From positions 4,264,689-4,328,688 of the forward strand of contig JANAVB010033217.1 of assembly GCA_029216955.1 (NCBI GenBank): DNA of 64,000 nt, read 5' to 3'. Under the pieces are notes generated by a model. That model worked only from the letters and a program-made list of their open reading frames with translations. It searched no databases and was not told where the DNA came from. Origin of the DNA: Iris pallida. Its lineage: Eukaryota; Streptophyta; Magnoliopsida; Asparagales; Iridaceae. Both the position numbers and the translations under genes were made by a program. Below, piece by piece: positions 44,542 through 55,689 of this stretch. Positions within the stretch are counted from its first letter, which is position 1. Each line of letters opens with the position of its first letter.

Positions 44542-45382
44542 TCAAAGTTCGTCGTCGAAGTGCACGTTGAAGCACCCACGTATGTCGAGCACGCGAAGAC
44601 CCTTGCCGTTGCATACGATAGATCGCAGCGTGTCTCCATTGAACATGCCGAATCCCATATGTAGGTGCTCGAGACGCGGCATCGAATCAGCCACGGCGTT
44701 TCTCTCCGTCTCGTTTTTCGTGTCCTGCACGAACATGTTCCTGAGCATGAAATCTGGAGGAGGCATGTTCCTACTCAGCTTGACCAGACGGTGGCAATAC
44801 TTTCCGACAGAAAATATTTTAGTCGACATGATATAGAGGCAGTAGCTAATGTCGAGTTCTTCTAGCATAGGGAGAAACTCCAAGTGTCTCACGAAAGTTT
44901 CATCACTCACGTCGCAGTTCGGAATGCGCAACACCCTTAGAAATTTCCTACTGTATTATAAAAATGGGAAAACATCAATAGAAATTAACAAAATTATACG
45001 TAAAATTTTGTAATAGAAAAAATAAAGTATTAGAATAAGACCAAATAAAATTTTGTACTGGCCTTAAACATGCAAAAGAGAAGGCTGCTTCGTCGAGCTT
45101 GTACGCGGAGAAGGACCCTAGATATCTCCTACTGCGAGCCACGAGCTTCATTACGGTCAAATTAATCTCAGCGATTTGCTGGGTCCTCCGGCACCACTGT
45201 ACCAAGTCGACGTTAGACCAATAGTCTAAGGGACCGTTGAGTGCCTTCTACCACGAAAGGCAAACTGGGGCCACGTTGCACATTACCTCGTCCGTCGGTA
45301 TCCCCGACAGTACCAGTATCATCGAGAGAATCTCGGTAGGGATGACGGCCCATCCGCTGCAGTTGATGTTGCTCCTCTCCAT
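44542..45382 (-). pseudogene. F-box/LRR protein gene, broken
   Basis: The only host-like gene in the window. From ATG at 45382: an F-box (WAVIPTEILSMILVLSG, then VAPVCLSW) that would bind an SKP1-type adaptor of an SCF ubiquitin ligase, then a linker (DYWSNVDLVQWCRRTQQIAE) and LRR-like strands in exon 2 (LEELDISYCLYI, LEHLHMGFGMF, LRVLDIRGCFNVH). An AT-rich intron separates them at about 45065-44950; its donor is unclear. A TAG at 45248-45250 follows SW in the F-box, where a second Trp is common. The end at FDDEL (stop 44542) looks early for the family. It is probably a pseudogene; an FBL23/SKIP19-like relative is my best guess. Confidence 0.65.
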
Positions 45383-45533
45383 TGCGACTGTTCTTCTTCT
45401 TCTCTCCTTTGTTTCTCTCTAGTCGGATGGGTTCTCTTCTTTGGAAAAGGCTATTTAACCCCTCGTTTAGGGGGTGTAACCCGCTCGTGGAGGGGTATGA
45501 CCGAACAAGGCACGAATCTATTGGAAAATAACG

Positions 45534-45955
45534 GTAATGCCACTGTATTAATATTAGCAATTAGTCGTTTGGGCTCCCAACATATTTGGGTGATGCCATC
45601 TCCCATTATGTGGCATCTGACATGGCAGATGACATAACAGCTGACATGGCAAATTTTAACCCCAAAAATTAATTATCCAATTTTTTTATTGTTAATGTTA
45701 ATGTTAATGTCAATATTAATATTAATGTTAATGTTAATGCTAATGCTAATGTTAATGTTAATATTAATATTAATGTTAATATTAATATTAATTAATGTTA
45801 ATTTAATATTAAATTATTTATTTACTATTAATGTTAATTTTAATATTAATTTTATTGTTAAATTTTGCCATATCAGCTGTCATGTTAGCAACCATGTCAT
45901 ATGCCACATAATGGAAGATGGTATCACCAAAATTTTTTGAAAGCAAATAGCATTT
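45534..45955. repeat. Foldback MITE with AATGTT hexamers, copy 1
   Basis: Palindromic arms (GATGCCATCTCCCATTATGT against ACATAATGGAAGATGGTATC, and GCTGACATGGCAAA against its inverse) enclose a core of TTAATG/AATATT hexamers (45690-45860). A second copy lies at 49845-50286. Confidence 0.75.
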
Positions 45956-47213
45956 TCGTAATATTAGTTTTAATTATATTGTAAATTTTAAATTAACAGA
46001 AAAGACAATGTAGATTTAATATTAATGCTACTGTTAAATTTTCCCGATCATACCTCGATACTTACGATTGTCGACCGAGTTACCGTCTTCATCATTATCA
46101 AGTTTTCACCCGAATCATCGTCCTCGCTGGGGCGTGATGCCGCACGAGCCTGGAGTTGCGCTCGTGTAAGGCAAGATAACATATTCACAATAGTGTTTAT
46201 AGCTCAAATTGATAACATAAGCAGCGGAAGGAAAACATAGTGTACAACAAGAATCTCTTTTATTGATAATGAACTGAAGGTTACAATGGCTCTGAATAGC
46301 CCAACTTAACATGCCAATTGGCTACAACGCTCATGATCTCTCTAGCTCACAAAGGAGTACATTATTTCATACATTATGCCTCTTTATAGCCAACAAGTAG
46401 TCTTCGGCTGAACATCTCCATGTCGCAAGTCCGAACGCCAATGCGGTAGCTCCTCTTGAACGGTAAGGACTCCATGCCTTGGCACGTCCAAGCCGAGCCC
46501 CGCCTCGAGCCGAACATATCCTGAACTTGTCCACTACCGTGTCCCTGCGGCAGATACAGTTAGACATAATCTTAACATAAACATAGTGATCGTGCTCATC
46601 TATGTCCTATTTCGCCTAGCCTGCAAGGTTAGAACTTTACATAAGAAATCATATCATTTCACTCAACCAACCAACCGTAAACTTAAACATGTGCATAAGG
46701 GTGGCAGGCCCTGCGCCCAGCGCTAATCTCAGCCCACCGGCCCTATCTATATAAAGGTCACGATATTTCGTACGTAATGCATCTTTGGCATCCTTATGTG
46801 TAAGACTATGATCGCTTCGATACGGGTTGCTAGCCCAATATCCGAAGGATCCCAAACTTACTGATATCATAGCTTATCACAACACTGGACGGTCGCAACC
46901 CGTCCTAATGATGTGCACCATAAATACCATACACAATTCCCTCTTTTGAACTACTCGGTTGAATTAAGATGATGTGCACCATAAATACTATACATAAATA
47001 CCAACACTGGACGGTCGCAACAATATCATAGCTTATTGAGTATATTATATTGACATTGCTTGTCCTCCATTCGGAGTTGACCGTTCTCGACAGGTTTTGA
47101 TATTATAACTGTTGTTAGATAGTAGAACTAGACAGCGTTCTACGTCATTTCTGCGGTGTAGGCTGGGACGTTGTCACGCACTCATGCCCTTACTCCGGGT
47201 GCGGATCGTGATA
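45956..47213 (+). mobile_element. LTR 3' remnant, chromovirus-like end
   Basis: The segment 47155-47213 reads TGCGGTGTAGGCTGGG, then GGGTGCGGATCGTGATA, the same end style as the LTRs ending at 25317 and 32976 (terminal C changed to T). Upstream there are partial duplications (ACACTGGACGGTCGCAAC at 46883 and 47002, GATGTGCACCATAAATAC at 46911 and 46972). The LTR start is not identified. No coding sequence. Confidence 0.5.
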
Positions 47214-47985
47214 GGGTACGTGAGAAAGGAACAATGTCGCTACCGATTCGGTTGGGACCGATAGGTCAGAATCGGCCGGGCCGATCGAACGGAAACGGTT
47301 GAATTAAGATCTATTCCACGTTATGGAATGGCTTCTCTAGAACCAAGTTCCATATTCAGCGGGTTGCAGGTGATCGCGTAGGCGACGTCAGCGCAGCCAA
47401 CCAGTCGCTCGCTTGAAGTAAGTCTAAGGCGAGTGGCTGACCTCCTTCGCCTCGTCCCTCTTCGACGTCACTGGCATCACTAGCCATCCAGGACATATAG
47501 CTTTGTTAATCGGGGTCCTTTCAACGTAAGTAGCTAGCTCCGATGCAAGTTTCCGCTTAACCTGTGCTGAAACCTTATGCACGACTATACCCTGTTTCCT
47601 CCTAGGTCGAAACGGTCCCGTGGTCCCGGGTTGCTGATCGAGAAAACTACCGCCTTGTCGACAAGTTGTCTATAACCGTATGAAGACATATTTTCCTTTT
47701 AGTTATTAAGACATAGCCTACATTATCTTTGAAAACTCAATCCCTTTCCCGTGTTTGTGCCCTTGCATTTATCCTTTCATTCGCAACAACATTATCGATT
47801 TACCTAGGAAGCGGGTCAAAAAGAGGAGGGTCAGCCACTCACCTTGAGTTTACTTCAGGCGAGAGAATGGATCTTAATTCAGCCGTTCCCGTCCGATCGA
47901 GTCAATCGATCCCGACCTATCGGTCCCAACCGAATCTATAGCGACAGTATTCCTTTCTCGTGTACCCCGTGGACGGAGTACGAGG
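47214..47985. mobile_element. Long-TIR element of about 770 bp
   Basis: The left arm starts GGGTACGTGAGAAAGG and the right arm inverted starts GGGGTACACGAGAAAGG. They share GATTCGGTTGGGACCGATAG and GAATTAAGATC and run for about 95 bases. Further inside, GAAGTAAGTCTAAGGCGAGT is matched again by the other arm, so the inverted region is longer with an extra piece on the left. No ORF of note and no clear duplication, so the superfamily is open. Confidence 0.6.
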
Positions 47986-48007
47986 CACGATGTAGGGACG
48001 GGGCACT

Positions 48008-48695
48008 ACAGCTATAGACTAAGATGTCATCTATGAACACTATCATTAACTGATCCAAATAGTGCATGAAGATACGATTCATGGGGTCCATGAATACGGC
48101 TGGCACACCGGTCGCTCCAAATGGCATAACAAAGAAATCCCAATGTCCATACCTCGATCTGAATGATGTCTTCTGGATGACTTTCTCTCTGACTCTGATC
48201 TGATGGTACCCTCGTGACCGCCAGTCAATATTCGATAATACAGCCGCTCCCTTGACTTAAGCAAATAAGTCATCAATGTACGATAATCAACACATAATCT
48301 TGACGTACCATCTTTCTTCTTCACAAGAAGCATCGGTGCTCCCCAAGGCGATCCACTAGCACGAATGAATCCTTTGGTTCTGAGTTCTTCAATCATCTTG
48401 TACAAGATTTCTAACTTTGAAGGTGCCATCCTGTAGACTCTCTCCGATCCTGGTGCCGTCCCTGGAATCAAGTCGATGGTGAAAACTCTGCCTCACCGAA
48501 AAATGAAAACTCTGCCTCACCGGGAATACCAAAAATAATCCTGCCAATATGGCAGTCTATTCTTGTGTATTGCTCCTTCAACCAATCCATTCCTAGGCCA
48601 AGGGACCGATTCGGCCCGCAGCAAAAGGGTCGTTGTCTAACCCAGCTATAGTCCGTGATGGCTTGACATTGCCAGTGGCCTTCACACCCTTTCAC
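48008..48695 (-). pseudogene. Ty3/gypsy protease and reverse transcriptase remnant
   Basis: Minus strand. The end of the protease domain reads LGMDWLKEQYTRIDCH. After a gap the RT starts [34 protein letters not shown] and CVDYRTL. After a shift the RT core [19 protein letters not shown] and [10 protein letters not shown] (FIDD is the catalytic YxDD-type motif) follows. Frames change at about 48255 and 48170, and part of the RT palm is missing. It ends where the long-TIR element begins. Confidence 0.85.
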
Positions 48696-49245
48696 TGCTT
48701 AACAAATGCACGTGACACGGGATGGTGCTTGCTATACTTCGATAGCCCAACAAAACTCTTTTCTAATGAGTTCGTGCAACGACTTGACAAGCAAGGGCCA
48801 CGTCAAGCCTTGCATCAAAGGAACGTGCTGTGCACGCGTTCGACTTGAACAATCAAGTTCTTTGGGTGCATAGATTTAAGCAAGAAGCAGTGAAATACGA
48901 CTTAAACTACGGGACAAACGAATGTTAATATTAATTGTAGTTCCAATTATATTTTAAATAAAAAGAATGCAATTTTAACTTTAACTAGTTTGAAGTAAAT
49001 GTTAAATCAAAAACTATTTTAAATTTTAGTATTAATATTAGTTTCAATAATATTGTAAATTTTAAATTAACAGGAATGCCACGGTATTAGAAACCTAGCT
49101 AGCTGATGTCACGTTGCTCGGGGCTCGGTTAGTGTTCGTCTAAACTCGTACGTACGAACTAGTTATTAGTAATGATAACCAAAAATTGAAGTTTAAGTTT
49201 AAAATCTAGTCGAGCTCGATCCTTCCTCTTTATCCCATCTCCCAC

Positions 49246-49279
<34 letters not shown>

Positions 49280-49844
49280 GGGTTCTCTTTCACAGTTTGT
49301 GTTCCTTACACAACAGATCCCGTAGCATTAAATGCTCTGCATGCGTTATCCTGTACAATTTAATAATAAACACTGATACCATATCATTAGAAGAGTAAAA
49401 GTTGTTTTGGAAGTTGTAAAAAATTATTTTGTATTATCTTCTCAATACTTTTTTTGCATTGGAGATGATTTTTTAAACTTATTGTCATTTGTGAACCTAT
49501 ACAAGTTATTGTCTTCTACCTCATGCCACATAGGATACACAACACATAACAAGACAATAGGGTTTCGTAGCATTAAATGCTGCTGCATGCGTTATCCTAC
49601 AAAAGAGGGCCACGTGGAGATTGTTGTTGCATGCTTCCTCATGCGTTATTAGCTACACAATTTAATAATACATGTACCCAGAAGACGAGAAAGTTGTGTT
49701 GTTGGAAGTTGTTTCCTTAAAATTATGCTTGCTCCTAGAATCACTCAAGATTTTTCATGAGCCATCAAAAGAGGGCCACGTGGCAGAGTTTCAAGGAAGA
49801 CGAAAAGGTTGTGTTGTTGCCTTGGTGGAAGTTGTTTCTTCCTG
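48696..49844. repeat. Noncoding with duplicated phrases
   Basis: 49033-49075 repeats 45960-46003 directly (TTGTAAATTTTAAATTAACAG). 49245-49280 is a (CT)n run. From 49300 to 49845, phrases such as GTAGCATTAAATGCT, GCATGCGTTATCCT and AAAAGAGGGCCACGTGG occur two or three times. No gene seen. Confidence 0.5.
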
Positions 49845-50286
49845 AATAATGCTTTTTGTATCACCAAATTGCACTTTCAAACTGTCCATTCTTACGTGGC
49901 AGCTGACGTGATATGTTGATCTGGCAGCTGACGTGGCAATTTTTTTAAAATAAAACTAAAAATAAAAATTAACATTAAAGTTAATATTAACATTAACATT
50001 AACATTAATATTAATATTATCGTTAACATTAACAATAATATTAATATTAATATTAACATTAACCTTAACATTAATATATATTAACATAAATTAATATTAA
50101 CATTAAATTAACATTGATATTAACGTTAGATTATTATGGAGAAAATTGGGTAGTTAACTTTTTGGATTAAAATTTGCCATGTCATCAGTCATGTCAGATG
50201 ACACACACTATTATTTAACATGCCACATCAGATGGGAGGGCTATATATTAGAGGGACGATTTGGAGATACGAATATAGCATTACCC
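49845..50286. mobile_element. Foldback MITE with AACATT hexamers, copy 2
   Basis: Same family as 45534-45955. Ends AATAATGCTTTTTGTATCACC and GATACGAATATAGCATTAC are inverted. The core holds AACATT hexamers. A 10-base near-duplicate flanks it (TTTCTTCCTG at 49835-49844, TTTCTTCTTG at 50287-50296), which would suit a Mutator-like insertion. It lies just upstream of the MULE transposase start, so it could also be that element's terminal repeat. Confidence 0.6.
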
Positions 50287-50353
50287 TTTCTTCTTGTATT
50301 GTTTCTTATCCTTCGTTTCTTCTGCTGGTTTCTAACACACTCTATTTTCTTCA

Positions 50354-52944
50354 ATGTCGACGTCACATGGAGAAAGTGATCGTCGTGTGGAAGATTTAGT
50401 CGATGAAGAAAGCTTCCTTTTAAGAGGGCTGTCAGATGATTTGGATGATGAGCAAAGTTTGGAAGATGTTAACTTAGGAGACAGTAAAGAACAAGATGAA
50501 GAAAATAATGGAAGAATGCATCATAACGACGACGACGACATCAACGCAAACAACGAAATGTTATTTCGCATCACCCTTTCTAATGGATTTAAGAAATGCA
50601 TTATATTTTTACATCTATTTCTCATGTTTATTTTGTTTTATTCTGTTCTTAGGGACGACGGTGAATCTCCATTGGATTTCGATGCAGCGACGATGAAAAA
50701 AATATTGCAGTCTGCCAACATTAACAAAGATCCAAAACATCTCTTAGAAGAAGATATTGTTGGCCTACAGTTCAACTCTATTGAAGAAGCAGAGACATTC
50801 TACCAGATATATTCAAAAGCATATGGTTTCAGTATTAGAAAGAACGAGGTAAAGAAAAACAAATCTGGGATGGTGATGGTCCGTAGTTGGTGTTGTTCGA
50901 ATGCGGGATTTAGACAGAAGAAATACAAAGAAGCTCCTAACAGGGTTCGTGAGCCAAGAAGTGAAAGCAGAAGTGGTTGTAAAGCAATTTTTCGTATTGG
51001 GTACACCGATAAAACAAAGATGTGGTTCGTCAAAAAATTCTATGTGCATCACAACCATATCCTGGCAAATGATTATGAAACAGTTTTTTTGAGATCCCAT
51101 CGTACGATATCACCCGCAGAGTTGGAAGAAATTAAGCTTATGAAGCAATTAGGGATGGGGACTGGACAGATATGGAATTTAATTGTCCAGAAAAAATGTG
51201 GCTGGGATAAGGTTGGATGGACGAAAAAGGATTTATACAACGCTCTAGCTCAAGATAGTAGAGCACTAGACGATGTTCATGCTACGACAATACTTACATT
51301 TCTTCAATCTAAGGAGGGCAGTGACCCAGATTTCTTCTACGCGTACAAGGTAGACGAAGATTCCAGATTGACCAATCTCTTTTGGACTGACAGTGCATGT
51401 CGATTCGATTACGAATTATTTGGAGATTCACTAGCATTCGATTCTACATATAAAACAAATAGAAGTCAAATACCATTGGTGGTTCTAGTGGGTACAAATA
51501 ATCATGCGATGACTTGTGTGTTTGGGTTTGCAATAATCCATAATGAGACTGTAGAGACATATTCTTGGGTTCTAGAAAAATTCCTATAGTGTATGAATGG
51601 CAAATTACCAGTGACAGTTCTCACGGATGGTTGCAGATCCATGAATAAAGCAATTGAGGATTTAATGCCCAGCGTAGTTCATCGAACGTGCTCATGGCAT
51701 ATCCTAAACAATGTTGCCAAACATGTACACCGAGAGGGTTTTCACAATAAACTGAGTCTTCTGATTAACAGGTACATCGCACACTTGCTACTTTACTTTG
51801 AAGTATATTGTTGTTACAATATCACAACTTTAGTTACTGTCCATGTTTTCTAAACAGGTACTATTTAGTTGAAAATTTTGAAAACCGTTGGCAGCAGATG
51901 CTAACAGATTATAATATAGAGAACAATGAGTGGACCACTGCATTGTACAGAACGAGGGAGCGATGGACGGACACATTCCTACGTGGAAATTATTTTGGCG
52001 GTTCTACTGCAACAAATAGATGTGAATCTATGAACGCATTTCTGAAAAGGTTTTTGAATGAGAAGCTGCCACTATGGAAGGCCCTTCAAAATTGTGACTA
52101 CGGTTAGGCGGCCTTACGTTACGGCCAGATGGATAAGCATGTCACTGATAAACTCTCAACACCAGTTGTGAATCAAACTAGCATGGCCGTAATAGAAGGT
52201 AAATTTGCCACAATTTACACTAAAACGATGTTTATAGATGTAATGAAGGAAATCACACGTTCTGATGCATATACTGTTCTCCATCATCACATCATAAGAG
52301 AGGCAGAAGTTTGCACTGTCCAAAAGTATATGTCGCCAAACAGTGTCAACCGGAAGGTTACATTTGATCCGGCCGACAACATCATAAATTGTGAATGCTT
52401 GTGGATGGAGACCAAGGGGATTCCTTGTAGACATATTTTTTTAGCAATAAAGAGATTGCAAATTGGAGATATTCCAAAGAACTTGATAAAATCTCGTTGG
52501 CTCAAGGATTGCAAAGAGAGTTATCTCTCCGGACCTGGCTCAGAAAGAAGATTCATCCACCCAGACAGTATTGAGAGCAGAAGGTATGGTGGTATTAATG
52601 AACAAGTTAATCTGTTTACATACTATCGTAAAAAATCAAGCAAAATTCAAGAGAGGGGAACGAAGTTGATGTCGTCTGTTCTGATGGAGTTGAAAGAAAT
52701 GGTGACCGATATTGGTGAAGAAGAACAAATGGTAGCTGATGCAGTTCATGGAGTGCATGAAGCTTTAAAAGAGCCAAATCCAGTAGCAACAAAAGGAAGG
52801 CCTTCTCAAGGGAAATCAAGCCAGCCTACAGAAAGTCAGCCTATCCCGAAGCCTAGAGTATGTAGAGTTTGTAAAAAATTGGGTCACGATTTTCGTAATT
52901 GTAAAGTACGAAAGCGAAATCGCGAGAAAGAGCAAATGGAATAA
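50354..52944 (+). pseudogene. FAR1-type MULE transposase
   Basis: Mutator-like DDE transposase of the FAR1/FHY3 lineage. From ATG at 50354: an acidic N-terminus; a FAR1 DNA-binding domain (about residues 135-250: FNSIEEAETFYQIYSKAYGF to HHNH); the MULE core with first Asp in LAFDSTYKTN, second Asp in TVLTDGCRSMN and Glu in NRCESMNAFLKRF; a SWIM zinc finger (CECLWMETKGIPCRH); and a C-terminal knuckle CRVCKKLGHDFRNC (CX2CX4HX4C). One intron, 51772-51857, has clean GT-AG borders. TAG stops at 51587-51589 (before CMNGK) and 52105-52107 (before AALRYG) break an otherwise open gene. All catalytic residues remain, so decay is recent or the stops are bypassed. Confidence 0.88.
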
Positions 52945-53084
52945 AATGAAACGTCATTGACTTAAGACAATGTCTTTCTTATGTGGCAAGATGTCATTCA
53001 CACGAGACAATTAGATAAAAAATATGTTCTCCAATGCAAAAGTTTGAGAAGACAATTAGATAAAAATAGAGAATATCAAATTCC

Positions 53085-53530
53085 AAGTTTAAAACGGAGA
53101 ATATCAAAAATGGAGAAAATATGTTCTTCGTGCAGTTCAAAACGGAGAATATCATTCTCCGTTTCAAATGACACGGAGAATATCATTCTCCGTTTCAAAT
53201 TAAAACGGAGAATGAACATTCTAATGTGTTTTTAACACTGGGAATCTTATTTTCCGTTTCAAATTAAACAGAGAATGCCGTTCTCCGTTTCAAATTAAAC
53301 GGCGAATAGAATCCTCAATCGTTTTAATACTGGGAACGTCATTCTCCGTGCAGTTCAAAACGGAGAATATAATTCTCCGTTACAAATGAAATGGAGAATA
53401 TAATTCTCCGTTTCAAATTAAAACGGAGAATGAACATTCTAATGTGTTTTTAACACTGGGAATGCTATTCTCCGTGTAATTCAAAACGGAGAATTTTATT
53501 CTCCGTTTAATAAAACACGGAGAATGCTAT
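53085..53530. repeat. ATTCTCCGT array 3
   Basis: Units such as ACGGAGAATATCATTCTCCG then TTTCAAATTAAA, with longer TTTTAACACTGGGAAT spacers repeated at 53235, 53325 and 53450. It starts 140 bases after the MULE stop. Confidence 0.85.
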
Positions 53531-53532
53531 TG

Positions 53533-53594
53533 TGGTGTCGTGGTTACAATGCTAGACTTGTATTTAAAAGGTTATTGGTTCAAATCTTGACTAT
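53533..53594 (+). other. tRNA-like sequence 2
   Basis: TGGTGTCGTGGTTACAATGC (A-box-like), AGACTTGTATTT (anticodon-arm-like, close to a Thr-TGT arm) and GGTTCAAATCTTG (B box) stand at tRNA spacing immediately after array 3. Stems are imperfect, so it is tRNA-derived, not a working tRNA. Confidence 0.5.
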
Positions 53595-53669
53595 AACAAA
53601 ATTTTGTTTTATTTATACTTTTTTTGTAAGTTATGTGTGGGGCCCATTTAAAAGGGAAAAAATTTTGAT

Positions 53670-54035
53670 ACAGGAGAGAAACTTTGATACAGTAGGGGGT
53701 ATCAAAATTTTGATACCCCCTATGTATGACATGTGGGCCATCTCAAAATTTATGTGTATATATATATGTTTACACGTTTTACAAAGCAGGAGGGGCCCAC
53801 ATGTCATACATAGGGGGTATCAAAACTTTGATACAGTAGGGGGTATCAAAGTTTTGATACCCCCTATGTATGACATGTGGGCCCTCTCAAAATTTATGTG
53901 TATATATATATGTGTACACATTTTATAAACCAGGAAGGGCCCACATGTCATACATAGGGGGTATCAAAACTTTGATACCCCCTACTGTATCAAGAAAAAA
54001 CTTTGATACAGTAGGGGGTATCAAAGTTGGCAGAA
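53670..54035. repeat. Tandem TTTGATAC foldbacks
   Basis: Two palindromic units. Each has arms with GGGGGTATCAAA/TTTGATACCCCC, then TATGTATGACATGTGGGCC against GGGCCCACATGTCATACATA, around a TATATATATG centre (53757 and 53897). Extra copies of GATACAGTAGGGGGTATCAA stand at both outer sides and between. Confidence 0.85.
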
Positions 54036-54214
54036 TTCGAAGGGGCAGATTCATTGGTATTAATGGCATATAAATGGCAGTAGTTGGCAGAGTTTGTTCT
54101 AGTCTTACTTAGCTTTACTTGAGAAGGGGCAGATGCATTGGTATTGATGGAAATTAATTGAATTGAATTCGAAGTGGCTACCACTTGGCGCATGAGTTCG
54201 AGTTGTTCCATGCC

Positions 54215-54222
54215 TATAAATA
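54215..54222 (+). promoter_or_regulatory. TATA box of the modular region
   Basis: TATAAATA about 60 bases before the first ATG at 54274, in a context (CATGCCTATAAATACAG) like plant core promoters. Confidence 0.5.
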
Positions 54223-54273
54223 CAGTAGTATAGGGAGAGTTTGTTCTCATCTTACTTAGCTTTTCTTTTGGAG

Positions 54274-54753
54274 ATGGACTCTACCGATCCCCCGCCTTGG
54301 CAAGACGCTTTTCTCTTGGTTGTCGATCTCCTCGTTCGAAGAAGCTTTGGTGGTGAAGTCCTTCAGAAGACTGAGATGTGCTTGGGTTTGGATTTATTGC
54401 CAACCCACGCTCTGTCGAAGCGCCCGCACATTGATTGGCTCGGACTATGCACGGTGTTCCTTTGCCACAAGGAGTTCATTTCTTCGACGTGTTCTATTGG
54501 TCCAACGATGCACGGTGGTGAAGTCCTTCAGAAGACTGAGATGTGCCTGGATTTGGATTTATTATCGTTCCACGCTCTGTCGAAGCGCCCGCACGTTGAT
54601 TGGCTCGGACTATGCACGGTGTTCCTTTGCCGCAAGGAGTTTATTTCTTCGACGTGTTCTATTGGTCCGACGATGCACGACGAAGTGATTTACCTCAAGG
54701 AATTCCTTTTCCTCAGGGCGTTCCATTGCTCGGAAGAATGCAATATAAAGTGA
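54274..54753 (+). CDS. Unknown ORF with an internal 60-residue repeat
   Basis: From ATG at 54274 the frame codes 159 residues: MDSTDPPPWQDAFLLV, then a unit beginning GGEVLQKTEMCLGLDLL and ending ISSTCSIGPTMH, repeated once with a few changes, then a different tail to the stop at 54751. A second plus-strand frame is also open over much of this region, so translation is uncertain. No family recognised. A TATA box upstream and an ATG in a fair context are the support. Confidence 0.3.
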   Translation: MDSTDPPPWQDAFLLVVDLLVRRSFGGEVLQKTEMCLGLDLLPTHALSKRPHIDWLGLCTVFLCHKEFISSTCSIGPTMHGGEVLQKTEMCLDLDLLSFHALSKRPHVDWLGLCTVFLCRKEFISSTCSIGPTMHDEVIYLKEFLFLRAFHCSEECNIK

Positions 54754-55689
54754 ATTCCTTTGCAGGTCCTTTGCCTCAAGGAAAGAGTCTTGCCAAAGTG
54801 GGAGATCGGTAGAGTGCATCTCCATGATAAAGAAGGATGCCTTTGCACGGTGCTCTGCCTTAAGGAATTCCTTTGCCTCAGTGGGTTCCTTTGTTCGGAC
54901 GATGCACGATGAAGTGACTTGCCTCAAGGAGTCATCCAACGGTTCCTATGCTCTGACGATGCACGATGAAGAACATCTACCACGTAGACACGAACTGAAA
55001 GACGACGGAGAACAACACTCCTTCTTCACAGTCGAAGCTTTCAATTGAATTCCTTGAGGCAAATCGCTTCATCGTGTTTCGTCAGAGCATAGAAACCTTT
55101 GGATGACTCCTTGAGGCAAATCACTTCATCGTGCATCGTCAGAGAAAGAGCAAGATGAATTCCTTGAGGTATAGGAACAGAAGCAAAGGAATTCCTTGAG
55201 AGCAAAGGACCTTGCAAAGGAATTCCTTGAGGCAGAGCACCTTGCAAAGGCATCCTTTTTCATCCTGGAGATGCACTCTACCGATCCTCCACCTTGGCAA
55301 GACTCTTTCCTGTTGGTTACTGGAAGAGCCGCAGGGTTTTGGTTGAAGAAGCTTTGGTGGTGAAGTCCTTCAGAAGACAGAGATGTGCCTGGGTTTGGAT
55401 TTATTGCCAACCCACACTCTGTCGAAGCGCTCGCACTTTGATTCGCTCTGACTATGCATGGAGTTCCTTTATTCATGGAGTTTCATTGCTCTGACTATGC
55501 ACGGTGTTCCTTTGTTCAGGGAGTTCTATTGCTCTGAAGATGCACGATGAAGTGATTTGCCTCAAGGAATTCCTTTGCCTCAAGGAGTTTCATTGCTCTG
55601 CGATGCCCGCACGCAGCTCACATTCAACTTTTTTCTTGATAGTAGGATTTTATGTAGTATTTCAGACTTTCATAATGTAAATGTAACTC

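Larger units (their letters stand above)
54190..55620 (+). repeat. Modular direct and inverted repeat region
   Basis: Three modules are shuffled here. A (ATGGACTCTACCGATCC to CTTGGCAAGAC) occurs at 54274 (+), about 54842-54783 (-) and about 55269 (+). B (GGTGAAGTCCTTCAGAAGAC, about 180 bases) occurs at 54347, 54528 and 55358 (+). C (TGCCTCAAGGAATTCCTTTG) occurs many times on both strands. The region is well away from the base composition of its AT-rich surroundings and starts behind a good TATA box. Confidence 0.8.

Noticed and set aside
45213..45560. 115-codon minus-strand frame
   Set aside because: It overlaps exon 1 of the F-box gene in another frame and shows no domain.
50800..51100. Minus-strand frames within the MULE transposase
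   Set aside because: Shadows of the FAR1-domain coding sequence.
54320..54939. Alternative frames in the modular region
   Set aside because: They overlap the ORF at 54274 in other frames or on the other strand; none has a recognised motif, and at most one can be real.
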